Source: Vibrio sp. ED004 (GTDB lineage: Bacteria > Pseudomonadota > Gammaproteobacteria > Enterobacterales > Vibrionaceae). From it: 64,000 nucleotides of DNA. The notes beneath the pieces are model-generated. The model saw nothing but the letters and a program-made list of their open reading frames with translations. It was not told the DNA's origin and did not search any database. The stretch lies in the NCBI RefSeq assembly GCF_023206395.1, contig NZ_CP066149.1, forward strand, positions 3,791,890-3,855,889, read 5' to 3'. Both the position numbers and the translations under genes were made by a program. Below are positions 44,507 to 53,256 of the stretch, piece after piece (position 1 is the first letter of the stretch; each line of letters starts with the position of its first letter).

Positions 44507-45862
44507 TTGATCACCGTTGATAAACAAGATGCGATAACACTTAAAATTAACCATGCCATGGCTAAAACAAAAAAGCTCGACATGGACGTTTATCTATTCA
44601 TTCCCGGTGAACTTGGACTGACTCCTGAAGTGCTTTCTGAAAGCGCATTTTTCTACAGCTCGATTACTCAAAAACGTGCTTATTACAGTGATAAAACACT
44701 GCTGCCTTTGGTGCACAGCCGTTTAGCTAAACGTGGCCGACTGTCCATTACACAGTACCGTGTAAGTTTGAGTTTGTTCGCTTATCAATATGTTATCGCA
44801 TTGGACAAAGCCGTAAGCAGCTTGAACAATAACGATAGTGACGACGTAACGGCTGATGAAGTAGATGAAGTCATTGAACTGGCTTTAGATATCTTGAAGA
44901 AGCTACGCCGAAGCATCCCTTACGAAGAAAACCTTAAACGTTACTACGCTAATATCGATAACTACCTATCTTGGTACACCGAGCAAAAGTTCTTATCGCT
45001 GGTTTCGCATATGCCGCGTGGCAGCGAGTATTCAACGATTAAAGAACGACTCTTAACACTTTGTGATAAAGAGACCGCGCACCGTAAACTAAACCGCTAT
45101 AACTCAGCGAGAGTTCGAGAAGATGTTACCCGCCTGAGTAACAAGATGCGTTTGCTGCGTCGTTTAATTGAACACCCTATCGTGCTTAAAGAAAAAACGA
45201 CATCGATGGGTAAGAACGTTAAGCGCGCCGTGAAAGGCATCGCGACTGGTTTGGTGATGGTTGTCGTGACCACTACTGTGATCTTGGCTCGTGACTTTCT
45301 TGGTGAGATTACCGCCTCTTTCATCGTGGCGATGTCTTTCATCTACGCACTGCGTGAGATCTTTAAAGATGACTTGAGAGACATCCTTTGGCGCTGGCTA
45401 CGTAAAGGCAAACCGAAATGGAAGCGTCGTTACTATGATCCAACGACCAATAAATCTGTTGGCCATAAACTGGAATGGTTGGACTACGCAAACTTTTCTA
45501 AGCTTGCAGATCGCATTCAGTCGATCCGTAAAAAGCGTGTGGTGCAACGTGAAGAGCAAATCTTGCATTACCGCTCTCATACTGAGATGTCGACATCGAC
45601 CTTTATGAGTGGTTATGAGGAGACTCGTGAAACGTTATCAATCAGCCTAAGAGCGCTGACACGATTGATGGATAAGGGTTCGAACAAGATCTACCGGTTG
45701 AATGAAGGGCAAGTTAGCCGCGAATCAGTAGAGAAACGTCATCTTCTCAACTTAATCATCAAAGAGAATAACCATGATAACGAACCAACCTACTACCGTT
45801 GGAAAATCGTTATGAACCGTTCCAAAATCGTTGATATTGAGCAGATCACTCAAGAGTCATAG
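44507..45862 (+). CDS. Membrane protein of unknown function
   Basis: 451 residues from the TTG at 44507, which has AGGAG 7 nt upstream. Residues 1-235 are soluble, helical and basic. Two adjacent transmembrane helices follow (IATGLVMVVVTTTVILA and GEITASFIVAMSFIYALREI), then a basic loop (RKGKPKWKRRYYDP) and a soluble C-terminal domain (ILHYRSHTEMS, then YRWKIVMNRSKIVDIEQI). I do not recognise the family. The layout, two soluble halves joined by a hairpin in the inner membrane, does not indicate an enzyme. It is followed by paired hairpins at 45865-45912. Confidence 0.7.
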   Translation: MITVDKQDAITLKINHAMAKTKKLDMDVYLFIPGELGLTPEVLSESAFFYSSITQKRAYYSDKTLLPLVHSRLAKRGRLSITQYRVSLSLFAYQYVIALDKAVSSLNNNDSDDVTADEVDEVIELALDILKKLRRSIPYEENLKRYYANIDNYLSWYTEQKFLSLVSHMPRGSEYSTIKERLLTLCDKETAHRKLNRYNSARVREDVTRLSNKMRLLRRLIEHPIVLKEKTTSMGKNVKRAVKGIATGLVMVVVTTTVILARDFLGEITASFIVAMSFIYALREIFKDDLRDILWRWLRKGKPKWKRRYYDPTTNKSVGHKLEWLDYANFSKLADRIQSIRKKRVVQREEQILHYRSHTEMSTSTFMSGYEETRETLSISLRALTRLMDKGSNKIYRLNEGQVSRESVEKRHLLNLIIKENNHDNEPTYYRWKIVMNRSKIVDIEQITQES

Positions 45863-45864
45863 AG

Positions 45865-45912
45865 CCGTTATAAAGTTCTCTATAACGGTATGTGGAAACC
45901 ATTCACATACCG
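45865..45912. other. Two overlapping, mutually exclusive stem-loops
   Basis: CCGTTATA (45865-45872) pairs with TATAACGG (45881-45888). The last bases of that arm also begin CGGTATGTG (45886-45894), which pairs with CACATACCG (45904-45912). There is no T tract. It may act as a transcript 3' end or a switch. Confidence 0.45.
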
Positions 45913-45990
45913 TTGTTTCAACTCTTCGAACGTTCCCTATAACTTTTTACCCAACATCTATTTACTTAATAACTACTACTTTTTAAATAG

Positions 45991-46476
45991 CTATTTTCTA
46001 GATGGGACTTTCTTAATCGAAAGCGTCAGTGTGAACTCGGCCATCGGCTCGTCACCATGTAAAGATGGACAAGTCGCGATAATGGTGACAGGTTGATTGA
46101 CTCGTTCTCCGGTCGACATAGTTTCTGCCAACATAGTGTTGATCAGCTCACCGTCGTGACAAGTGAAATGCACATCACCCTCAGGGCGCTTCAAAAAGTT
46201 ACCCGTCACCTCTTTAAAAGCCAACGAAATCTTTTCACCTTGCTGCTGCGATTTGCTCATCGCAAGAAAGCCACCGGCGACATCCGCACCGACAGCCAAA
46301 ACGCCAAAGTACATACTGTTAAGGTGATTCTTGGTACGCCTTTTTAGCGGAATTTTCACTTCAACATGTTGGTTGTCCAACGCGAGCAGTTTTGGTCGAC
46401 ACAACCAGATCAGAGGGACTTTGAAAAAGCCAAACATGCTTAAGTAGAAATTTGCTTTTTGTAGAGGGGTCAACAT
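45991..46476 (-). CDS. DUF4442 hotdog-fold protein
   Basis: 161 residues. The pattern fits the DUF4442/PaaI-like hotdog family: FKVPLIWLCRPKLLAL, VEVKIPLKRRTKNHLNSMYFG, then GADVAGGFLAM on the central helix, and a C-terminal strand set. The conserved NHLNSMYFG is where thioesterase hotdogs place the catalytic Asn-x-x-Gly/Asp region, so acyl-CoA thioesterase activity is plausible but unproven. Monocistronic between convergent and co-directional neighbours. Confidence 0.7.
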   Translation of the reverse strand: MLTPLQKANFYLSMFGFFKVPLIWLCRPKLLALDNQHVEVKIPLKRRTKNHLNSMYFGVLAVGADVAGGFLAMSKSQQQGEKISLAFKEVTGNFLKRPEGDVHFTCHDGELINTMLAETMSTGERVNQPVTIIATCPSLHGDEPMAEFTLTLSIKKVPSRK

Positions 46477-46635
46477 TCGAATTACCTAGCCAAGTTAGTC
46501 ATCAGACCAGTTAATCGACTAGCGATAAGAATGTCAAAAAAATGTTACAAAAAAGAGATATCATCGCACAATGATATCTCTTTCATTCTCAAAGCATTAG
46601 CGCTTTAAGTCAGCTTATCAGGCAAGCTAATCGAT

Positions 46636-47523
46636 TTACGCAGTCACGACCGTTTCAACACCTTCAAGGTCAGCAATGTAACCTTGTAGACGTGGATAAT
46701 CGACTAAACCTTGCGTTACCAACAACACTGGTTTCTTCGCATGCAGCGTCGCTTTAACAATCATGTCCAGTAAAGTAATCACCGCTTCGTTTTGCGGATC
46801 GAAAGCATGTTGCTGCGCTTCATTTTGTTTGTCTACACCAAGAGTGAAAGACGCTAGGCTGTCGACATTCACAACGACACCATCAAAGTAATGCAGTAGA
46901 CGCTCGCTCATTAGCACAGCAGACGGCACATCACACGAGAACAGCACTTTCAGGCCGTTAAGACCGCGTGGCAAGCCTTGCTCTGCTAGCAAGTCGATGA
47001 TCTTCGCAGCATCGCTTAACGCACGAACGTAAGGCACAACCACTTCAACGTTGATGCCCTGCTCACGTAATGCCTTAATCACCTGACACTCTAAAGAGAA
47101 AGCTTTGCTGTATTCTGGTGTCGCATAGCGAGCTACACCACGAACACCCAGTGCCGGGTTCACTTCTTCAACTTCACAATTTCCGCCTAGCAACGAACGG
47201 AAGCTGTAGCTATCTGCACTGCTCAACGCGATGCGCACTGAGGTATGATTCGGTAGGACTGCAGCTTGAATCGCAACAACCAGTGTTGAAACAAAATGTT
47301 CTTCGACACTCTTGCCACCAAGGATGGCATCTAAAGAGGTTTTCTCAATATCAGAAAGTGTATCTAAATGGTCTTCAATCGATGGATGGTAGAAAACACG
47401 GTCCATAACCAATTCAGACAGAGATACGTACAAGTGGGTAGAATTATTATTATCGTTATAAGAAGGCAGCACATCACCTAAGGCAAGTTCTGGGTGCAAA
47501 GTGCTTTGATTTTCTTGAGTCAT
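46636..47523 (-). CDS. Truncated PEP synthase-like protein (C-terminal PEP-barrel only, catalytic Cys absent)
   Basis: 295 residues. It aligns by eye only with the C-terminal PEP/pyruvate barrel of PpsA: NPALGVRGVARY (122-133; PpsA NPMLGFRG), VPYVRALSDA, GLPRGLNGLKVLFSCDVPSA (183-202; PpsA LKIIMMCEIPSN), YFDGVVVNVDSLASFTLGVD (212-231; PpsA YFDGFSIGSNDMTQLTLGLD). The ATP-grasp and swivelling His domains are missing. The ICGQGPSD motif carrying the PpsA catalytic cysteine reads LLVTQGLVD (267-275), so Cys is replaced by Val269. It is therefore likely non-catalytic, possibly PEP-binding. It is divergent from the PEP-consuming DAHP synthase gene, which hints at a regulatory link. Confidence 0.75.
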   Translation of the reverse strand: MTQENQSTLHPELALGDVLPSYNDNNNSTHLYVSLSELVMDRVFYHPSIEDHLDTLSDIEKTSLDAILGGKSVEEHFVSTLVVAIQAAVLPNHTSVRIALSSADSYSFRSLLGGNCEVEEVNPALGVRGVARYATPEYSKAFSLECQVIKALREQGINVEVVVPYVRALSDAAKIIDLLAEQGLPRGLNGLKVLFSCDVPSAVLMSERLLHYFDGVVVNVDSLASFTLGVDKQNEAQQHAFDPQNEAVITLLDMIVKATLHAKKPVLLVTQGLVDYPRLQGYIADLEGVETVVTA

Positions 47524-47730
47524 TGCTGCTCCAGCATTTTTATGTTGTGTTCAAACGAAAATACCGATAGCTGCCTGTTAATACAAGTGAAAATCCCTTA
47601 TTTGACCCTGGCCTGCTGATAAAAATAAGAATATTAGCAATAACTGAGATAACTTTGACTCAAGAGAGTTTATTCCTCTGTTCAATTCCGTTATCTTAAC
47701 CACTTCGCAATAGAATAAAAAAGCTATCAC

Positions 47731-48789
47731 ATGCCATTAAAAACTGATGAGTTGAGAACCCAAGCACTGGGTCCTATGCCAACCCCTGCCGAATTAGGCA
47801 ATGCACACCCTATTACTGACGACGTTGCTGAGCGTATTGCCAATTCTCGCCGCCAAATCGAAGATATCCTAACTGGTCGTGATAACCGCCTATTAGTTAT
47901 CGTTGGCCCTTGTTCTGTTCATGACACAGAAGCGGCACTTGATTACGCTGAGCGCTTAAGCCAGATTCAAGAGCAATACAAAGACGAATTGTTCGTTGTG
48001 ATGAGAACCTACTTCGAGAAACCTCGTACGGTTGTAGGTTGGAAAGGTCTGATTACCGATCCAAACCTTGATGGTTCATACGCACTTGAAACGGGCTTGA
48101 ACAAAGCGCGTAAGCTTCTGCTAGACATCAATAAGCTTGGCCTAGCAACAGCGACTGAATTCCTTGATATGATCACAGGTCAGTACATTGCAGACCTTAT
48201 CACTTGGGGCGCAATTGGCGCTCGTACAACAGAATCTCAGATTCACCGTGAAATGGCTTCTGCTCTTTCTTGCCCAGTTGGCTTCAAAAACGCGACTAAC
48301 GGCAACATCAAGATCGCTATCGATGCGATTCGTGCTGCGCATGCTTCACACTACTTCTACTCTCCAGACAAGAACGGCCGCATGACGGTTTATCGTACTT
48401 CTGGTAACCCATACGGTCACGTTATTCTACGTGGTGGTGATAAGGGTCCTAACTTCGACGCTGAGTCGGTAGATATCGCATGTAAGCAATTGGCTGAATT
48501 CGACCTGCCTCAACGTTTGGTTGTAGACTTTAGCCACGCTAACTGTCAGAAACAACACCGTAAGCAGTTAGAAGTTGCACAAGACATTTGTGACCAGATC
48601 AAATCTAACAAGAATCAAATTGCAGGCATCATGGCAGAAAGCTTCATTAAAGAAGGCAACCAGCCAATGACTGACATCAACAACCTAGAATACGGCAAGT
48701 CGATTACTGACCCATGCCTAAGCTGGGAAGATACTGCAACTATGCTAGACATGCTTGCATCTGCAATTAAAGATAGAAACTTAGCTTAA
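47731..48789 (+). CDS. aroH: 3-deoxy-7-phosphoheptulonate (DAHP) synthase, AroH (Trp) type
   Basis: 352 residues. Class-I DAHP synthase joining PEP and erythrose-4-phosphate at the head of the shikimate pathway. Motifs: VIVGPCSVHD (metal Cys), RTYFEKPRTVVGWKG, GARTTESQIHREMASALS, SPDKNGRMTVY, DFSHANCQKQ and ITDPCLSWEDT. Of the three E. coli isozymes it is closest to the Trp-sensitive AroH: TRTYFEKPRTVV, TATEFLDM, SPDKNGxMTxYxTSGNPYGH and SHxNCQKQH all follow AroH. No TrpR operator is visible upstream. yajQ begins 12 bp downstream, so the two genes form an operon. Confidence 0.93.
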   Translation: MPLKTDELRTQALGPMPTPAELGNAHPITDDVAERIANSRRQIEDILTGRDNRLLVIVGPCSVHDTEAALDYAERLSQIQEQYKDELFVVMRTYFEKPRTVVGWKGLITDPNLDGSYALETGLNKARKLLLDINKLGLATATEFLDMITGQYIADLITWGAIGARTTESQIHREMASALSCPVGFKNATNGNIKIAIDAIRAAHASHYFYSPDKNGRMTVYRTSGNPYGHVILRGGDKGPNFDAESVDIACKQLAEFDLPQRLVVDFSHANCQKQHRKQLEVAQDICDQIKSNKNQIAGIMAESFIKEGNQPMTDINNLEYGKSITDPCLSWEDTATMLDMLASAIKDRNLA

Positions 48790-48801
48790 GGACATAACAC
48801 A

Positions 48802-49284
48802 ATGCCATCATTTGACATTATCTCTGAAGTAGAATCAGTAGAGCTACGCAACGCTGTAGACAATGCTAACCGTGAACTATCGACTCGTTTCGATTTCCGC
48901 GGCGTTGATGCAAGCTTCGACTACAAAGATGAGTCGGTAAAACTGACTGCTCAAGACGATTTCCAACTGAAGCAAATGCGCGATATCCTTCGTAGCAACC
49001 TAACAAAGCGTAATGTTGATCCTAACGCGATGGAAGCGAAGGCTGCAGACCAAACTGGTCGCACTTGGCACCAAACGGTTATCTTCAAGCAAGGCATCGA
49101 AACCGATGTTGCTAAGAAAATCGTTAAGCTAATCAAAGACAACAAAGTTAAGGTTCAAGCGGCTATCCAAGGCGAAAAAGTTCGTGTTACAGGTAAGAAG
49201 CGTGACGACCTACAAGCGGTTATGGCACTTGTTCGTAACGGTGAACTTGGTCAACCTTTCCAGTTTGATAACTTCCGCGACTAA
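48802..49284 (+). CDS. yajQ: YajQ family nucleotide-binding protein
   Basis: 160 residues ([21 protein letters not shown]), full family length. Two ferredoxin-like repeats: [13 protein letters not shown], then [20 protein letters not shown] and [21 protein letters not shown]. YajQ proteins bind nucleotides; Xanthomonas homologues bind cyclic di-GMP and act with a LysR regulator. It lies 12 bp after aroH on one transcript and is followed by a strong terminator. Confidence 0.93.
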   Translation: MPSFDIISEVESVELRNAVDNANRELSTRFDFRGVDASFDYKDESVKLTAQDDFQLKQMRDILRSNLTKRNVDPNAMEAKAADQTGRTWHQTVIFKQGIETDVAKKIVKLIKDNKVKVQAAIQGEKVRVTGKKRDDLQAVMALVRNGELGQPFQFDNFRD

Positions 49285-49354
49285 TTAATCTGGCTATGTG
49301 CAGCGGCTCTTATTCGCTGCTCACTAATCAGTTTAATGCGGCATTTAAAATAGC

Positions 49355-49387
49355 AAAAAGCCACTTCTTTATCGGAAGTGGCTTTTT
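49355..49387. terminator. Terminator of aroH-yajQ (bidirectional)
   Basis: AAAAAGCCACTTC, 7-nt loop, GAAGTGGCTTTTT: a perfect 13-bp palindromic stem with A and T tracts, usable from both sides for the convergent siroheme gene. Confidence 0.88.
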
Positions 49388-49451
49388 ATTTATCTAGGCG
49401 TTGTTATTGCGTGTTAGACGCCAGTATGAAGACAGCTAACTGACCTACCTT

Positions 49452-50393
49452 TTAACTCAACACCTTGGCAGAAGACAGTTTCAGGTCTTTCCCTACCAGT
49501 AAATTGAACTCAACACTCGCTGGTGGAATAAACACACAGACACGTAGGCTCTCTGATCTTGCTTGCTCGAGCTTAGTAGACAGTTCTCCACTATTCGCAT
49601 AGCTTTCCCTTTCCGCATCTCGGCGACATAAGTCTATAAACTCAAACGGGCAATCAATCGGAGCAAGAACCAGTTCCGCTTCCTGCATTAGACGTAAAGC
49701 TTTCATTGGTAACAGCTCTATATCTTGATCGAACTCGATCCAAGTTACCTGTCCTTCACTATCAATACCTTGCGTTAACGCTTGTTGATAGTAAGACTCT
49801 AACTGCTCTCTATCTGTTATCTGCTCAATAAAGCTAGATGACAAGAAACGCTCCCAGAACTTACGACGCTCGTCGACAGTTGGAAATGACTCTTTGATTG
49901 AATTGCGTTTTGATGCACCGAAATCTGCAATCAAACCTATATTTTGTGGCAGTACTGTTTCGAGTTTCTCTCTAATATTTCGCACTAAAACAGGTGAAGC
50001 ACCGCCGCTAGAGATCGCAATTTGAATTCTTCCGCGATTTATCATCGAAGGCGTGATGAAATCGCAGTAAGGTAAATCATCAACTACATTGACTAAAATA
50101 CCCAATTTTTTCGCATCATTATACACTTGATGATTCAGGCTTGGGTTGTCGGTTGTAGCCCAAACCTGTAGGTAATCTTTCGATATGATCTGCGACGAAT
50201 AAAAGTTCTGAACCCAGTGAAGTTTGTTCTCATCAACAAGCTGCTTTAGGTAAGGCGCTACCTTGGGAGAAACCAAAGTCACATTCGCTCCAGCTCGCAA
50301 CAAGCTGTCGACTTTACGGCAAGCAACCTCGCCCCCGCCAACCACCAGAATTGGCTTATTCTCTACATCCAAAAACATTGGGAAATAACGCAT
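49452..50393 (-). CDS. Siroheme synthase N-terminal unit (precorrin-2 dehydrogenase/ferrochelatase) with degenerate SUMT tail
   Basis: 313 residues. Residues 1-200 are the CysG-B/Met8p module: NAD motif ILVVGGGEVACRK (15-27), catalytic Asp105 in VNVVD, and AISSGGASPVLVRNIREKLE. It converts precorrin-2 to sirohydrochlorin and inserts iron. Residues 214-263 then resemble the start of the CysG-A methyltransferase: ELLPMKALRLMQEAELVL and FIDLCRRDAER. The SAM-binding GAGPGD motif is gone (EFDQDIELL) and the remaining 180 or so residues of that domain are absent. The methyltransferase step must be done elsewhere. The next gene cluster (aap) is divergent. Confidence 0.88.
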   Translation of the reverse strand: MRYFPMFLDVENKPILVVGGGEVACRKVDSLLRAGANVTLVSPKVAPYLKQLVDENKLHWVQNFYSSQIISKDYLQVWATTDNPSLNHQVYNDAKKLGILVNVVDDLPYCDFITPSMINRGRIQIAISSGGASPVLVRNIREKLETVLPQNIGLIADFGASKRNSIKESFPTVDERRKFWERFLSSSFIEQITDREQLESYYQQALTQGIDSEGQVTWIEFDQDIELLPMKALRLMQEAELVLAPIDCPFEFIDLCRRDAERESYANSGELSTKLEQARSESLRVCVFIPPASVEFNLLVGKDLKLSSAKVLS

Positions 50394-50874
50394 GTTCTTC
50401 CTTGAGACTACTTCAATAACTATTCAGCCATGCTACCAAATTTGGAGCATATTCATAACTATCCAAGTGTAATAAAAATATTTATTGACCAAATTTCAAT
50501 CTTTTTTAAGGCGAATGTTTCATCAGTGTGAGATACATTCAGAATATTTATCTAGTCGATTATCAATATAAAAATCTAAATCTTGTTGCACCAACAGTGT
50601 GAACCCTTGCACTATTTACATTCAGTTAACATTTGGTCATTCTAAATGTGTTCGGATTTGTGATTTCATTCAAAATTCTTTTTAAATTATACATTTGTGA
50701 AACTACGGATCCTTTCCTAACCTTATAAACAGTTGTTTAAATCGCACACAGTTTCATTTGCAAAATGCAACTCGTTTGATTTGGGCAACAAGGTCATAGA
50801 AAACGCAACACATATAGAAAAACTCAAACGAGCACGAGTATCAGGTGTCACCTGGTTAACAAGGAAGGATACAA
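50394..50874. promoter_or_regulatory. Long AT-rich promoter region between the siroheme gene and aapJ
   Basis: 480 bp without a supported gene. Just before aapJ a 13-bp palindrome CAGGTGTCACCTG (50842-50854) precedes the AAGGAAGG ribosome-binding site (50861-50868), so it may form a 5' UTR hairpin or bind a regulator. The rest is AT-rich upstream sequence in which I cannot fix a promoter. Confidence 0.45.
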
Positions 50875-51903
50875 ATGACAAATAAACTAACACTTCTTGC
50901 TTCAGTAGTAGCTGCATCAACTGCGATGATGGCAACATCGGCATCAGCGGCAGAAAGCACTCTGGACAAAGTCACATCTCAAGGCTTCTTAACTTGTGGT
51001 GTAAGTACAGGTCTTCCAGGGTTCTCTAACCCTAACTCAAAAGGTGAATGGGAAGGAATTGATGTTGAGTATTGTCAAGCTCTTGCAGCGGCTGTACTCG
51101 GTGACAAGACCAAAGTTAAGTATGTACCTCTAACAGCAAAAGAGCGTTTTACTGCGCTTCAATCTGGTGAAATCGACGTACTATCTCGTAACACAACATG
51201 GACATTACATCGTGACACCGCTCTGGGTCTGAACTTCGTAGGCGTTAACTACTACGATGGTCAAGGCTTCATGGTTAAGAAAGATCTAGGTCTTACAAGT
51301 GCTCTAGAACTTGATGGCGCTTCTGTATGTGTTCAATCAGGTACAACGACTGAGCTTAACCTAGCCGATTACTTCCGTAACAACGGCATGTCTTACAAGC
51401 CAGTGGTATTTGATACAGCAGCACAAACGTCTAAAGGTTTCGACGCAGGTCGTTGTGACGTGCTAACAACAGACCAATCTGGTCTATACGCACTTCGCCT
51501 AAACCTAGCTGATCCGAAATCTGCACAAGTACTTCCTGAGATCATCTCTAAAGAGCCTCTAGGCCCTGTTGTTCGTCAAGATGATGACAAATGGTTTAAC
51601 GTTGCTAAGTGGACACTTTCTGCAATGATTAACGCGGAAGAATACGGCATCTCTTCTAAAAATGCAGACGAAATGCTTAAGTCAAAAGATCCAAACATCA
51701 AGCGTATCCTTGGTGTAGACGGTCCTAAAGGTAAAGGCCTTGGCATCCGTGACGACTGGGGTTACCAAGTAATTAAGCAAGTTGGTAACTACGGTGAGAG
51801 TTTTGAGCGTACCGTTGGTACAGGTTCTCCACTTCAAATCTCTCGTGGCGTAAATGCATTATGGAATGCGGGCGGCTTTATGTACGCTCCACCAATCCGT
51901 TAA
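50875..51903 (+). CDS. aapJ: General L-amino-acid ABC transporter, periplasmic binding protein
   Basis: 342 residues with a signal peptide (LTLLASVVAASTAMMATSASAA). Mature part: LDKVTSQGFLTCGVSTGLPGFS, GEWEGIDVEYCQALAAAVLGD, LTAKERFTALQSGEIDVLSRNTTWT, typical of the AapJ/BztA class of type-II solute-binding proteins. It captures amino acids for the AapQMP importer. A 146-bp gap with a strong stem-loop separates it from aapQ, which probably raises the yield of binding protein relative to permease. Confidence 0.94.
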   Translation: MTNKLTLLASVVAASTAMMATSASAAESTLDKVTSQGFLTCGVSTGLPGFSNPNSKGEWEGIDVEYCQALAAAVLGDKTKVKYVPLTAKERFTALQSGEIDVLSRNTTWTLHRDTALGLNFVGVNYYDGQGFMVKKDLGLTSALELDGASVCVQSGTTTELNLADYFRNNGMSYKPVVFDTAAQTSKGFDAGRCDVLTTDQSGLYALRLNLADPKSAQVLPEIISKEPLGPVVRQDDDKWFNVAKWTLSAMINAEEYGISSKNADEMLKSKDPNIKRILGVDGPKGKGLGIRDDWGYQVIKQVGNYGESFERTVGTGSPLQISRGVNALWNAGGFMYAPPIR

Positions 51904-51997
51904 TAGCACCTACGTGATTACTTGTTCGTAACCGTTGCTATCACGCACATCTTGTGTGGTAGCAACAAACAGAAAATGAATATTTGAGTAACACGAT

Positions 51998-52020
51998 TTA
52001 GGGCGGTTTTTCCGCCCTAA
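51998..52020 (+). other. Perfect stem-loop between aapJ and aapQ
   Basis: TTAGGGCGG and CCGCCCTAA around TTTTT; no T tract after it. Probably stabilises the aapJ message end or partly terminates. Confidence 0.6.
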
Positions 52021-52049
52021 CTGTTAAATGGATTTGAGGTTATTGCAGT

Positions 52050-53255
52050 ATGAAACCTAACAACACTCTTACTCCTTCCCAGGAAAAGCCTGAAGCAAAA
52101 AGTGCCAACCTATTATATAACCCGACTTTCCGATCTGTTGTTTTTCAGATCATCGCCATCGGAGCACTCGGCGCTTTCTTCTACACCATCGTAAATAATG
52201 CCCTTACCAACCTTGATGCCCGAGGCATTGCCACTGGTTTTGACTTTCTAAGTCAAGAAGCCGGATTTGGTATCGGATTAACGCTCGTCGAATATGACGA
52301 AACCTTCTCTTATGGTCGAACGTTCGTTGTCGGCTTATTAAATACCGCCCTAGTTTCAGTGCTAGGTATTATTTTAGCCACCGTTCTTGGCTTTAGTATG
52401 GGTATCGCTCGTTTGTCTTCTAACTGGTTAGTTAGCCGATGTGCAGCGGTTTACATTGAAATCTTCCGAAATATCCCTCTATTACTTCAAATTTTCTTTT
52501 GGTATTTCGCCGTTCTTCAAGCTCTACCATCAGCTCGCCAAAGCCTGAGCTTGGGTGAAGCCATCTTCTTGAATGTTCGTGGATTATATTTCCCGGCGCC
52601 TGTTTTAGAGCAAGGAAGCAGCTTCGTTATTGCTGCATTGATCATCGGTATTATCGCTACTGTGATCATCAATATTTGGGCTAACAACAAACAGAAACTG
52701 ACTGGGCAACAAACACCGATGTTTCGCATCGCAGCGAGCTTAATCGTTGGTTTACCTCTGGTTATTTACTTTGTGATGGGCATGCCTATTTCGGCTGAAT
52801 ACCCTGCACTAAAAGGCTTTAACTTTAAAGGCGGCATCAGCATCATCCCTGAGCTTGCAGCCCTTGTGTTAGCTCTTAGTATTTATACGGCATCTTTCAT
52901 TGCAGAGATCGTTCGTTCGGGTATTAATGCTGTGAACCATGGTCAAACAGAGGCTGCAATGTCTTTGGGGCTACCACGTTCTCGCACACTTAAGCTGGTT
53001 ATCATCCCACAAGCTCTACGTATCATCATTCCACCGCTTACCAGTCAATACTTAAACTTAACCAAGAACTCTTCGCTAGCAATGGCGATCGGTTACCCTG
53101 ACCTAGTTTCTGTATTCGCAGGTACAACGCTTAACCAAACCGGTCAAGCAATTGAAATCATTGCAATGACCATGGGCGTATATCTAACTCTGAGCTTATT
53201 GACCTCCGCGTTAATGAATATCTATAACCGTAAAGTCGCATTGGTGGAGAGATAA
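52050..53255 (+). CDS. aapQ: General L-amino-acid ABC transporter, permease AapQ
   Basis: 401 residues. Multi-spanning inner-membrane protein of the HisM/GlnP class with the long central insertion typical of AapQ/BztB. The first helix is SVVFQIIAIGALGAFFYTIV. The amphipathic EAA-type coupling segment is NHGQTEAAMSLGLPRSRTLK, followed by IPQALRIIIPPLTSQYLNLTK. It forms the translocation pore with AapM. aapM starts 2 bp after its stop. Confidence 0.94.
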   Translation: MKPNNTLTPSQEKPEAKSANLLYNPTFRSVVFQIIAIGALGAFFYTIVNNALTNLDARGIATGFDFLSQEAGFGIGLTLVEYDETFSYGRTFVVGLLNTALVSVLGIILATVLGFSMGIARLSSNWLVSRCAAVYIEIFRNIPLLLQIFFWYFAVLQALPSARQSLSLGEAIFLNVRGLYFPAPVLEQGSSFVIAALIIGIIATVIINIWANNKQKLTGQQTPMFRIAASLIVGLPLVIYFVMGMPISAEYPALKGFNFKGGISIIPELAALVLALSIYTASFIAEIVRSGINAVNHGQTEAAMSLGLPRSRTLKLVIIPQALRIIIPPLTSQYLNLTKNSSLAMAIGYPDLVSVFAGTTLNQTGQAIEIIAMTMGVYLTLSLLTSALMNIYNRKVALVER

Positions 53256-53256
53256 T

